Positions 26,123 to 34,327 of a DNA stretch of 64,000 nt are shown one piece after another. The number at the start of each line of letters is the position of its first letter. Position 1 is the stretch's first letter. The notes under the pieces were generated by a model, which saw only the letters and a program-made list of their open reading frames with translations, made no database searches and was not told the origin of the DNA. Made by a program: the position numbers and the translations under genes. Source of the DNA: Sphingobium naphthae (lineage in GTDB: Bacteria > Pseudomonadota > Alphaproteobacteria > Sphingomonadales > Sphingomonadaceae); assembly GCF_020782235.1 (NCBI RefSeq), contig NZ_JAJGNO010000004.1:349383-413382 (forward strand). The letters are read 5' to 3'.

Positions 26123-26563
26123 ATGAAGCGCCTGTTCGCCCTTGCCCTGATGCTGACGACCGCCCCGGCGCTGGCGCAGCCCGCCGCCGCGCCCCAGCCG
26201 CTGCCGGCCAAGCTGCCCTTTTCGCCGGCGGTGCGGGTGGGCGACATGCTGTTCCTGTCCGGCCAGATCGGGCAGGCACCCGAAGGCATGGACCGGCACA
26301 AGGACGGGTTCGACGCCGCGGTCAAGGGCGCGATGGACGCGATCGGAACGATATTGAAGGCCCATAGCCTGGATTATGGCGACATCGTCAAATGCACGGT
26401 GATGCTGGACGACATGGCCGATTGGCCGCGCTTCAACGCCGCCTATCTTCCCTATTTCGCGGGCAAGCGCCTGCCCGCGCGCAGCGCCTTCGGCGCGGAC
26501 GGGCTGGCGTTGGGCGCGCCGCTGGAGGTGGAGTGCATCGCCGCCTTCCCGCCGCGCGAGTGA
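26123..26563 (+). CDS. Exported RidA/YjgF family protein
   Basis: A 146-residue protein with a Sec signal peptide (MKRLFALALMLTTAPALAQ) and a complete RidA domain. RidA hydrolyses reactive enamine/imine intermediates released by PLP enzymes. The catalytic Arg is in LPARSAFGADGLALG, and the downstream Glu is in LEVECIAAFPP. AGAGGAGAG lies just before the start. An exported member directly behind two exported PLP enzymes suggests that it clears imines made in the periplasm. Confidence 0.9.
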   Translation: MKRLFALALMLTTAPALAQPAAAPQPLPAKLPFSPAVRVGDMLFLSGQIGQAPEGMDRHKDGFDAAVKGAMDAIGTILKAHSLDYGDIVKCTVMLDDMADWPRFNAAYLPYFAGKRLPARSAFGADGLALGAPLEVECIAAFPPRE

Positions 26564-26567
26564 CCGG

Positions 26568-26954
26568 CTAGATTTGTCGCTGCGCGTCGAAGGGCGGGAC
26601 GATGCGACAATGATAGGCGCGCTTTTCGTCGATCAGACCGGTGTGCAGCTCCGTCGACAGCACCAGCGTGGCGCGGTCCAGCCGTTCCAGGCGGCGCAGG
26701 TCGCTGAAGAAGCCGCCGCTCTGCTGAACCAGCGTGATGGTGGCGTCGTCCTGCGCCGCGATCTTGGTCCATTCGCTGCCGGCTTCGCGCCAGCGTCCGC
26801 CAGTGAAATCGATGACGATCTCGCGCACCGATCCTTCGTCCGCGCAGGTCAGGCCCCGGGTGACCGGCGCGGGCGCGGCGGCGGGCGGCGGCGCATCGGC
26901 CGCCAGGACCGGCGTCGGGATCGCAAGAAGGAGAAAGGCCAGTCGCAAAGCCAT
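26568..26954 (-). CDS. Secreted protein of unknown function
   Basis: A 128-residue protein with a signal peptide (MALRLAFLLLAIPTPVLAAD) and a Pro/Ala linker. The mature ~95 residues appear as a small beta-rich domain (REIVIDFTGGRWREAGSEW, TITLVQQSGGFFSDL) with two Cys residues (GLTCAD and YHCRIV) that may form a disulfide. No family is recognised. It converges with the RidA gene, leaving 4 bp between the stops. Confidence 0.65.
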   Translation of the reverse strand: MALRLAFLLLAIPTPVLAADAPPPAAAPAPVTRGLTCADEGSVREIVIDFTGGRWREAGSEWTKIAAQDDATITLVQQSGGFFSDLRRLERLDRATLVLSTELHTGLIDEKRAYHCRIVPPFDAQRQI

Positions 26955-27011
26955 CAGGGCATCCTATCAAGATCGGCGGCGGCTGGATAGCAGGTCGTGC
27001 TTAACCTGCGC

Positions 27012-27203
27012 TTACAGCGGCGCCGCTTCCCGGACGAGCAGCACGGGCACGCCATCGCGCACCGGATAGGCGAGGCCGGCCGCATCGGACAGCAGCGCCT
27101 GTCGCGCCGCGTCCCAGCGCAGCGGCGTGCGCGTCACCGGGCAGACGAGCTTTTCCAGCAGCCAGGGGTCGATCGGCGGCGCATCGCCCTCAGGGTCGCT
27201 CAT
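27012..27203 (-). CDS. Trm112 family protein
   Basis: A 63-residue Trm112-like protein (UPF0434/YcaR). It contains [18 protein letters not shown] and the terminal [14 protein letters not shown] motif. In other organisms Trm112 activates methyltransferases; bacterial members are small and of unclear partner. The Cys pair of zinc-binding members is reduced to one visible Cys here. Its start overlaps the stop of the Lon-N protein gene in ATGA. Confidence 0.88.
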   Translation of the reverse strand: MSDPEGDAPPIDPWLLEKLVCPVTRTPLRWDAARQALLSDAAGLAYPVRDGVPVLLVREAAPL

Positions 27204-27814
27204 TGAAGCGTGGCTCCGCCATCGCGCTCGATCCGGCCGATGATCTGCATCAGCTGGATGATCCGTTCGGAACGGTCGGACAGGCTGTCGGCTTCCAGCA
27301 GGGTCTGCTTGGCGGCGGGATCGAAGGGGGCGATCTGCGCGATGCCGTTGACGAGCGCCACATCGTCGAGCCGCGACACGGCGGTCCAGTCGACGACATA
27401 GCCCAGCAGGTCGGCGAAGCGGCGCGATTCCTGCTCCAGCGCGGCGCGCTCGACCGCCGAGAGCACCTCATCCTCCGCCGGCGCCTGCTCCACCTCCGCC
27501 TCGATCTGGCGGAACTGAGTGGAAACCGGCAACTCGCGCAGCAGGCGGAAGCGCGCGAGGCCCGTCAGGATGATGTTGAAGCGACCATCCTCCAGCGCCT
27601 CGATATGCGTGACATGGCCCAGGCATCCCACGTCATAGAGCGGCGGAACCGGCCCCTCCCCGCGCGGCTGGATCATGCCGATGCGCCGGTCGCGTGCCAT
27701 GGCGTCATGGATCAGCGCCCGATAGCGCGGCTCGAAAATATGGAGCGGCAGGTCCATGCCCGGCAGCAGCAGCGCCCCGGCCAGGGGGAAGATCGAGACG
27801 CGCGTCGCGGCCAT
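27200..27814 (-). CDS. LON peptidase substrate-binding domain protein
   Basis: A 204-residue protein made of a Lon N-terminal (PUA-like plus helical) domain without the ATPase or protease parts. Typical segments are [20 protein letters not shown] and [14 protein letters not shown] at the start, and [14 protein letters not shown] in the middle. Such stand-alone proteins are thought to bind unfolded substrates. It sits between a thioredoxin-TPR gene (5 bp upstream) and the Trm112 gene (ATGA overlap), which is a common alphaproteobacterial trio. Confidence 0.9.
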   Translation of the reverse strand: MAATRVSIFPLAGALLLPGMDLPLHIFEPRYRALIHDAMARDRRIGMIQPRGEGPVPPLYDVGCLGHVTHIEALEDGRFNIILTGLARFRLLRELPVSTQFRQIEAEVEQAPAEDEVLSAVERAALEQESRRFADLLGYVVDWTAVSRLDDVALVNGIAQIAPFDPAAKQTLLEADSLSDRSERIIQLMQIIGRIERDGGATLQ

Positions 27815-27819
27815 CGCCG

Positions 27820-28731
27820 TTACGCGAACAGGATCTGCGACAGCCTGCGCCGCTGGTTCGCGACCCAGGGATCCTCCAGCCCGACCGCCTCGAAAATCTT
27901 GAGCAGTTGCGCGCGACCGGCGCCCTCGTTCCAGGCGCGGTCGCGGCGGACGATTTCCAGCAGCGCGTCGGCCGCGGCATCGCGGTCGCCATTGCCCATC
28001 AGCCCCGCCGCCAGTTCGAAGCGCGCTTCATGATCGTCGGGATCGGCCGCGACCTTGCTTTCCAGAGCCGACAGGTCGGCCACGGGACGAGCGTCGCGCT
28101 GCAGCGCGATGGCGGCGCGGGCCTGGTCGATCGCGGGCTGCCGGGCGATGTCGGCGGGCAGGCCCTCGATCAGCGCCTCGGCCGCATCGAGCTGGCCCAG
28201 CGCGATCAGCGCGCGCGCCTGGCCGCCGATCACTTCAACATTGTCGGGGTCCATGTCCGCGATCTGGGTGAAGATGGAAAGGGCGCGCTCATGCTCGCCG
28301 CCGGCCAGCATTTCCTCACCCATGGCGATCAGCGGCGCGACTTCCTGCTTGAGCGCCTTTTCATCGGATTCGATCGGCAGCTGAGCGAGCAGCTGGTCAA
28401 GATATTGCTTCAGCTGCCCTTCGGTGCGGGCCTGCGACAGGTCGGCGACCGGCTGGCCCTGGAACACGGCATAGACGGTGGGGATGGACTGGACGCGAAA
28501 CTGGCTGGCGATGAAGCCATTTTCATCGACATTGACCTTGACGAGCTTCACGCCCTTGGCCGCATATTCGGCGCAGACCTTCTCGATCACCGGGGCGAGC
28601 TGCTTGCACGGTCCGCACCATTCGGCCCAGAAATCGACGATCACCAGGCTGGTGCGCGACGGGTCGACCACGTCGCGGCGAAACGCCTCCACGGCAGCCT
28701 TTTCGGTCTCGCTCAGTCCCAGGGTCGCCAC
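27820..28731 (-). CDS. Thioredoxin-TPR co-chaperone (CnoX/YbbN type)
   Basis: A 303-residue protein with an N-terminal thioredoxin domain and active site WAEWCGPCKQLAP, followed by tetratricopeptide-like helices (LIAMGEEMLAGGEHERALSI). CnoX/YbbN proteins hold oxidised proteins and hand them to GroEL or DnaK. The GTG at 28731 was chosen because a perfect AGGAG lies 7 bp before it; a TTG at 28749 is in frame but lacks such a site. It heads the CnoX-LonN-Trm112 operon. Confidence 0.9.
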   Translation of the reverse strand: MATLGLSETEKAAVEAFRRDVVDPSRTSLVIVDFWAEWCGPCKQLAPVIEKVCAEYAAKGVKLVKVNVDENGFIASQFRVQSIPTVYAVFQGQPVADLSQARTEGQLKQYLDQLLAQLPIESDEKALKQEVAPLIAMGEEMLAGGEHERALSIFTQIADMDPDNVEVIGGQARALIALGQLDAAEALIEGLPADIARQPAIDQARAAIALQRDARPVADLSALESKVAADPDDHEARFELAAGLMGNGDRDAAADALLEIVRRDRAWNEGAGRAQLLKIFEAVGLEDPWVANQRRRLSQILFA

Positions 28732-28824
28732 GTCTTCATCTCCTGCCAATTGGGTCCTTCAAGGCCGCTGCCTTACAGCGCCTTATGTGGAACGTCACCC
28801 CCACGGAACAAGGCAGGGTGACGG

Positions 28825-29673
28825 TCAGAAGGTATAGCCGACCCCGACCGCGCCGACCCACTGGTTTTTCGAGCCGGCGATCGACACGATCGGCGAGTCC
28901 GCATAGTCGCCGAGCATGCGCGCGTAGGCACCGAGCGCGAACAGCGTCCAGCCGCGCCGGATGTCGCCGGACAGCGAATAGCCGCCGGTCAGCGCCAGGT
29001 TGATCTTGCGGAAGCCGGAGTCGTCGCCGGCGCGATCATAGGCCGGCAGGCCGCTGGCGGCGGACTGTTCCGGGGTGATGTCGAAATAATAGCGGCCATA
29101 TTTCTTGCCCACATAGTCGGCCGACAGGCCAAGGCCCACGAAGCTGCGGACCGAAAGCGGCGTGAAATATTCGATCGAGGGGGTGACGATCACGCTTTCA
29201 TGCGCGCCCGCCACATCCTTGGTGATCGAGACGCGCGCGGAGAGATTGTCATAGGCGCTGGTGATGACGCCGGTCTTGCCGATGCCCACGAAGCCGCCGA
29301 CGTCGATCGCCGTGTCGAGCTTACCCAGCGCCGCGACCGCATCATCCTTCACCCGCTTGCGGCTGGTGCGGTCGAAGCGCGCGCCGACCGTCGGCCCGAC
29401 CTGAATGTCGAGGCCATCGTCACTGCGGTTGGGGACAAGGTCCACGAACAGCGCGGGCCCGCGCGTCCAGAAGGCGAAATCGTGCACCTTGCCGCGCACC
29501 TGGGGCACCGGCATGATGCGATAATCATCGGACCCTTCATAGCTGGGAACGGCGGCGACGCCGAGCCCCAGGGTCAAGGTGCTGTGATCCTCCGCCTCCT
29601 GCGCGCGAGCGGGCGTGACGATGGGCAGCGACGCTACGAGCGTCACGGCCAGAAGGCTGCGGATGCGATTCAT
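28825..29673 (-). CDS. MipA/OmpV family outer membrane protein
   Basis: A 282-residue beta-barrel of the MipA/OmpV family, with a signal peptide (about residues 1-24) and the family opening SYEGSDDYRIMPVPQVRG. The C-terminus ends in Phe (VGAVGVGYTF) as expected for Bam-assembled porins. MipA was described as a scaffold for murein enzymes, while OmpV-like proteins are small-molecule porins. The gene stands alone, with short gaps on both sides. Confidence 0.9.
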   Translation of the reverse strand: MNRIRSLLAVTLVASLPIVTPARAQEAEDHSTLTLGLGVAAVPSYEGSDDYRIMPVPQVRGKVHDFAFWTRGPALFVDLVPNRSDDGLDIQVGPTVGARFDRTSRKRVKDDAVAALGKLDTAIDVGGFVGIGKTGVITSAYDNLSARVSITKDVAGAHESVIVTPSIEYFTPLSVRSFVGLGLSADYVGKKYGRYYFDITPEQSAASGLPAYDRAGDDSGFRKINLALTGGYSLSGDIRRGWTLFALGAYARMLGDYADSPIVSIAGSKNQWVGAVGVGYTF

Positions 29674-29754
29674 GAAGGACCCTGTTCGAAAGCTGCGTTC
29701 AGGGTGCAGAATGTTTCGGAGGGGTTACAGGTTCCCGCCCGCTACAAACGGACA

Positions 29755-30186
29755 TCAAAGGAAATATTTGAGATGAATGTCCTGTGCCACCGGCGCGCCG
29801 CCGATGGTGAAGCTGGCGGATCGGAAGCTGGGGGCGCCAAAGCGCAGCACGGGATTGCGCGAGAAGCCGACGCCTTCGCGCGGGATGCCGGCGAAGGTGT
29901 CGAGCCGGCCGTTACGGTTTTCGTCATGAATGATGGCGATGGCGTAATCGCCCGGCGCCAATTGGCCCAGCGTCACCGGAGCGCTCGACGCGGGGATGGC
30001 GAAGTGCCGCTTGTCCGGATCCTGGCTGCAATCAGGGAAATGATCGGGATCGCGCGTGACGCAGATCAGGACCTGCCCCTTGGCCGAGCGCAGCCCCTCC
30101 AGCGCCATGCTGAGCGGTTGCGGCAGGGTAAGGGGCGCCGCGCCGGTCGATAGCAGCAGCGGCAGACACAGACCAATCGCCCTCAC
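29755..30186 (-). CDS. DUF2141 domain secreted protein
   Basis: A 143-residue protein with a signal peptide and one DUF2141 domain. The family-typical segment GDYAIAIIHDENRNGRLDTF has an EF-hand-like Asp-rich stretch, followed by IPREGVGFSRNP. Its start is a GTG at 30186 that overlaps the stop of the sterol desaturase-like gene (GTGA). The coupling suggests that the two work together, perhaps in lipid or carotenoid metabolism, but this is inference. Confidence 0.85.
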   Translation of the reverse strand: MRAIGLCLPLLLSTGAAPLTLPQPLSMALEGLRSAKGQVLICVTRDPDHFPDCSQDPDKRHFAIPASSAPVTLGQLAPGDYAIAIIHDENRNGRLDTFAGIPREGVGFSRNPVLRFGAPSFRSASFTIGGAPVAQDIHLKYFL

Positions 30187-30917
30187 GCACGTCCCTTCGC
30201 AAAGTCGCCCAGCCCCTTGTCGGTGCCGCACAGACGGTCCCAGAAGCGGAAATAGAGGCCGTAATTGCAAGCATAATATTCATGATGCCGCTGGTGATGG
30301 CTGGCGGTGATCAGCCAGGCGCCGAGCGGTCCGCGCACCATCCAGCGCGGAAACATCTCCCACCCCATATGATTGCTGACGCCCATCACCGTCATGATCG
30401 TCAACACGCAGGCGAGCGCGCCGACGTGAATGGGGATGAGGAAGACAAGAGCGGGAATGACCACCGCGCCGGTCAGCGCCTCCCAGGGATGGAAGCTCAT
30501 CGCCGCCCAGGCCGTCGGCGGCCGGCTGGCATGATGGACGGCGTGGGCGATGCGGAACAGGCGCGGCCGGTGCATCCAGCGATGCGTCCAGTAGAACCAT
30601 GTGTCATGCGCGGCGAGATAAAGCAGCACCGAAACCGGCAGATACCAGAGCGGAAAGGTGCCCGCATCGCTGTAGATGCGCGTCCAGCCCCGCGCCTGCC
30701 AGCCCCAGGCGACCACGCCCGCCGGCACGCCATAGATGAAGGCGGAGAGCAGCGACCAGCGCACTTCGCGCCCCATCTGCCTTTCCAGGCCCCGGTAGAG
30801 GCCGGGCTGGCGGATGCGCGTCGCCAGGGCGAAGCCGCCGCTCGCCAGCAGGTAGCGGACGCCGACAATGACGCTCATCGCGAGGGCGGACAGAAGGATG
30901 GCTGCGACCATGGGCAT
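30183..30917 (-). CDS. Sterol desaturase / fatty acid hydroxylase superfamily protein
   Basis: A 244-residue membrane di-iron hydroxylase. The histidine clusters are HDTWFYWTHRWMH (~residues 104-116), HAVHH (~127-131) and HHQRHHEYY (~208-216), which together bind two irons. About four to five transmembrane segments surround them. The family hydroxylates sterols, fatty acids or carotenoids; the substrate is unknown. The DUF2141 gene overlaps its stop codon. Confidence 0.9.
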   Translation of the reverse strand: MPMVAAILLSALAMSVIVGVRYLLASGGFALATRIRQPGLYRGLERQMGREVRWSLLSAFIYGVPAGVVAWGWQARGWTRIYSDAGTFPLWYLPVSVLLYLAAHDTWFYWTHRWMHRPRLFRIAHAVHHASRPPTAWAAMSFHPWEALTGAVVIPALVFLIPIHVGALACVLTIMTVMGVSNHMGWEMFPRWMVRGPLGAWLITASHHQRHHEYYACNYGLYFRFWDRLCGTDKGLGDFAKGRA

Positions 30918-31010
30918 GGCTATACGCGCGATGCAGGGCGGGCGGAAGCGTGAGGATGCGGACGATGTCGGACGGGCCGACCGCGCTTCGCTGCCCGCGC
31001 AGGAAGCGCC

Positions 31011-31901
31011 TCAGGTGCGGGGACGGGCCTGACGATAGCTGCCGAGCTGGCGCACCCATTTGGTGTGGAATTCCAGTTCCGCCAGGGCGCGATCGACGGC
31101 CGCGTCGCCGGGCATGCCCTCTATGTCGCAATAAAATTCGGTGGCGGCGAAGCTGGCGCCGCGCTGATAGCTTTCCAGCTTCGTCATGTTGACGCCGTTG
31201 GTGGCGAAGCCGCCCATCGCCTTGTAGAGGGCGGCGGGCACATTCTTCACTTCGAACAGGAAGGTGGTCATGACCGGGCCGATGTTGGCGACCGGCATCC
31301 GTCCTTCGCGCGCCAGCACCAGGAAGCGCGTCATATTGTCGTCGCTATCCTCGATATTTTCCGCCACCAGCCGCAGCCCGTACAGCTCCGCCGCCAGATA
31401 GGGCGCGATCGCCCCCTCCCCCGGCGTCCTGCGTTCCGCGACCAGCGCCGCCGCGCCCGCGGTGTCGGCATAGGCGACCGGCTGGATGCCGCGTTCTCGC
31501 AGATAGTGGCGGCACTGGCCCAGCGCCTGCACATGGCTGACCGCGCTTCTGACGGGCGTCGCATCGGGCGCCATCAGGCAGTGGCGAATGCGCAGGAAAT
31601 ATTCGTCGACGATCGACAGGCCCGATTCGGGCAGCAGGAAATGCATGTCGGCGACGCGGCCGTGCAGGCTGTTTTCGATCGGGATGATCGCCCGGTCCGC
31701 CTGACCGTTGCGCACGGCGTCGATCGCGTCTTCAAAAGCGAAGCAGGGCAGCGGCACGCAATCGGGCGCGTAGCCGAGCGCGGCAAGATGCGAGTTGGCG
31801 CCGGGCGCGCCCTGATAGGCGACGGCGCGAGCGGGATCGGCGGCGGCCTTGGCAGCCAGGTCCGCGACGATCGCGCGAGCGGGGGCGGGATAATTTTCCA
31901 T
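31011..31901 (-). CDS. pheA: Prephenate dehydratase
   Basis: Converts prephenate to phenylpyruvate for phenylalanine synthesis. The 296-residue protein has the PDT domain (RAVAYQGAPGANSHLAAL, IIPIENSLHGRVADMH, and DNMTRFLVLAREG with the catalytic TRF) and a C-terminal ACT regulatory domain (TTFLFEVKNVPAALYKAMGG, then MTKLESYQRGASFAATEFY). The ACT domain implies feedback inhibition by phenylalanine. There is no chorismate mutase domain, so mutase activity must come from another gene. It is divergent from the cytochrome c gene. Confidence 0.95.
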   Translation of the reverse strand: MENYPAPARAIVADLAAKAAADPARAVAYQGAPGANSHLAALGYAPDCVPLPCFAFEDAIDAVRNGQADRAIIPIENSLHGRVADMHFLLPESGLSIVDEYFLRIRHCLMAPDATPVRSAVSHVQALGQCRHYLRERGIQPVAYADTAGAAALVAERRTPGEGAIAPYLAAELYGLRLVAENIEDSDDNMTRFLVLAREGRMPVANIGPVMTTFLFEVKNVPAALYKAMGGFATNGVNMTKLESYQRGASFAATEFYCDIEGMPGDAAVDRALAELEFHTKWVRQLGSYRQARPRT

Positions 31902-32062
31902 GAGCGCCTGCGCGCTTAGGATTTCCCCCCGTCCGGCGCAAGCGCCCCAACGCGAACAACGATCACACCGACTTGCACCAACGCGCCAGCGCCATTATGG
32001 CAGCGCACAAGAGGGGGCGCGACTGACAGCCGCCAGAACAAAAGCAAGGGAAGTCGAGCGAG

Positions 32063-32731
32063 ATGGGCGATCGTTTCAATACCGTGGCGGGCTGGGCTTT
32101 GTTTGCGGGGATCATCGCCCTGGGTGGCGCGATCGTCAGTTCCAAATATTTCGAAGCAGAACGGCCCGAGAAGATGGGCTATGCCATCGAGGGCGTGGAG
32201 GCCGAAGGCGAAGGCGGCGACAGCGGCCCCAGCCTCAACACGCTGCTGGCCAGCGCGGACGTCGCTGCGGGCGAAAAGGTGTTCGCCAAATGCGCCGCAT
32301 GCCATACGGTGAACCAAGGCGGCGCCAACGGCATCGGCCCCAATTTGTGGGGCACGGTGGGCGAAGCGATCGCCGTGGGCAAGGCGGGCTTCGCCTTCTC
32401 CGACGCGCTCAAGAGCAAGGGCGGCGAGTGGACCTTCGACAATCTGGACCATTGGCTCAAGAGCCCGCGTGAATTCGCGCCCGGCACCAAGATGACCTTT
32501 GCGGGCCTGGGCAATCCGGCCGATCGCGCCAATCTGATCGCCTGGCTCAATACCCAGGGCTCCAACCTGCCGCTGCCCGCGCCCGACGCCGCGCCGGCCG
32601 AGGCGAGCGCCAGCCCGGCCGAAGCGGCGGGCAATGCCACCAATGCGGCGGAAAGCGTCGAGGGCGCGGCGCCCGCCAGCGCCGCCACCGCCGGCGGACC
32701 CGCGACGCCGACGACGGGCGAGAGCGAATAA
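32063..32731 (+). CDS. Membrane-anchored c-type cytochrome (CycM type)
   Basis: A 222-residue class I cytochrome c. An uncleaved N-terminal anchor (VAGWALFAGIIALGGAIVSS) is followed by a linker and the heme site CAACH. The axial Met is in PGTKMTFAGL about 80 residues later. After the heme domain comes a ~50-residue Ala/Pro/Ser tail of low complexity. The layout matches CycM/cytochrome c552, which carries electrons from the bc1 complex to the terminal oxidase at the periplasmic face. It is divergent from pheA. Confidence 0.92.
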   Translation: MGDRFNTVAGWALFAGIIALGGAIVSSKYFEAERPEKMGYAIEGVEAEGEGGDSGPSLNTLLASADVAAGEKVFAKCAACHTVNQGGANGIGPNLWGTVGEAIAVGKAGFAFSDALKSKGGEWTFDNLDHWLKSPREFAPGTKMTFAGLGNPADRANLIAWLNTQGSNLPLPAPDAAPAEASASPAEAAGNATNAAESVEGAAPASAATAGGPATPTTGESE

Positions 32732-32801
32732 GCACGGGGCGCGGGCGCGACGCTAGCCGCGCCCAGCCTGAACAGCCGGCGATGGACCGGACCTGCGCCG
32801 G

Positions 32802-34319
32802 TCAGCCGTCCAGCATGCGATATTTGAGGCCCATCGCCTGGGCAAGGTGGCGCAGCCGGCGCTCGACCGCTTCGCCATAAAGATCCGCATCATCATCGCG
32901 CAGGGACAGGTCGATGCAGTCATCCTGCCGGGCAAGCCGCGACACGGCCAGTGGACCTTCCACCCCGCCCGACAGCCGCTGCGCCAGACGAATGGCGAGG
33001 CCCCATAGCGCGGCGCGATGCAGCCGATCGCCGGTCGCGATGCGCTCCAACCCCGGCAGCGCGTCGATCCCGCCGCCGAAATGGCTGTGCAGCGCCTGAC
33101 CCAGCATCGCCCGCTCGCACGCGTCGATCCCGACCCAATTGCTGTGCAGCGCGATTTCCACCCCACGTTCGGCGCGGAAATCGGGATTGGCGCGCCAGCC
33201 GACATCGGCGAGCAAGCAGGCGGCGCGGCGGATGCGGCGGCCAGCGGCGTCGTCATCCGGGAAGAGCGGCGCGATCCAGCGATCAATGCGATCGCCATGG
33301 CCCCGAAAGCGCGCCTGCGCCTCCCCTTCCGCCTCCGCCGCGACCAGCAGCGGATCATGCGCGCGGATGTCGGACGGCAGCGCGTCGTAGAGCAGGCCTT
33401 CGCGCAGGCCATAGGCGGACACGACGAGGCTGCTGGATTTGAGCTGACGCACCACCACGGACAGCAGGGCCGCCGCATCCGGCAGCGTCGGCACGCGCGA
33501 CCCGGTCATCGCCGGAATCTGCTTCAGCCGCGCCCTGTCGACATGAGAAACGATGCGGGTGAGCTGCTCGGCGCGGGTCGCGCTCATTTCATATTGATGG
33601 ACGACCGGCAGCGGGAAATTGGTGAGCTGCATGTCGAAGCGCGCAAGCGCGCGCCAGGAGCCGCCGACCATGTAGAAAGGCAGGCCGGGCTCGGGCTGCC
33701 AGCCGGCCTTTTCCAGCATCTTGGCGACGCAACGCTCGAGCGCGCGCGGCCCCTTGGCGCGGATCTGCGGCAGGCGCAGCACGCCCAGCGGTAGCGAGAT
33801 GGTCTGCTCCACCGCGCCGCCACGCACCCGCGCCAGCTCCAGACTGCCGCCGCCCAGGTCGCCGACGATCCCGTCCGCGCCGGGGATGCCCGACAACACG
33901 CCCATCGCCGCGCCGATCGCTTCCTGCCCGCCGGACAGCAGCTCGACGGTCAGGCCCATATCCTTGGCGCGAGCGATGAAGTCGCCGCCATTGGTCGCGT
34001 CGCGCACCGCGGCGGTGGCCACGCAGCGAATGTCGGCGACCTTCATCGACCGGCAGAGATGCGCGAAGCGGCCGATCGCGCGCAGGCCGCGCTCCATCGC
34101 CTCGGGCTCGATCGCGCCGGTGCGGGCGAGCGAGGCGCCGAGCCCCGCCATCACCTTTTCATTGAACAGGATGAAGGGGATTCGGCGCGGGCCGTCATAG
34201 ATGACCAGGCGCACGCTGTTCGACCCGATGTCGATGATCGCGGTGCGCGCATGGGCCGGCTCGGGCGATGTCACCATCTGTTCGGCGGCAGCGCGCACGC
34301 GGCTCAGCATCGAATTCAT
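32802..34319 (-). CDS. ppx: Exopolyphosphatase (Ppx/GppA phosphatase family)
   Basis: A 505-residue ASKHA-fold phosphatase acting on polyphosphate and/or pppGpp. The phosphate-binding motifs are AIIDIGSNSVRLVIYD (near residue 30) and GIVGDLGGGSLEL (near residue 145). The longer C-terminal half has an HD-like helical region. It begins 8 bp after the polyphosphate kinase gene, and the pair controls the polyphosphate pool. Confidence 0.93.
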   Translation of the reverse strand: MNSMLSRVRAAAEQMVTSPEPAHARTAIIDIGSNSVRLVIYDGPRRIPFILFNEKVMAGLGASLARTGAIEPEAMERGLRAIGRFAHLCRSMKVADIRCVATAAVRDATNGGDFIARAKDMGLTVELLSGGQEAIGAAMGVLSGIPGADGIVGDLGGGSLELARVRGGAVEQTISLPLGVLRLPQIRAKGPRALERCVAKMLEKAGWQPEPGLPFYMVGGSWRALARFDMQLTNFPLPVVHQYEMSATRAEQLTRIVSHVDRARLKQIPAMTGSRVPTLPDAAALLSVVVRQLKSSSLVVSAYGLREGLLYDALPSDIRAHDPLLVAAEAEGEAQARFRGHGDRIDRWIAPLFPDDDAAGRRIRRAACLLADVGWRANPDFRAERGVEIALHSNWVGIDACERAMLGQALHSHFGGGIDALPGLERIATGDRLHRAALWGLAIRLAQRLSGGVEGPLAVSRLARQDDCIDLSLRDDDADLYGEAVERRLRHLAQAMGLKYRMLDG

Positions 34320-34327
34320 GCGCGCCT

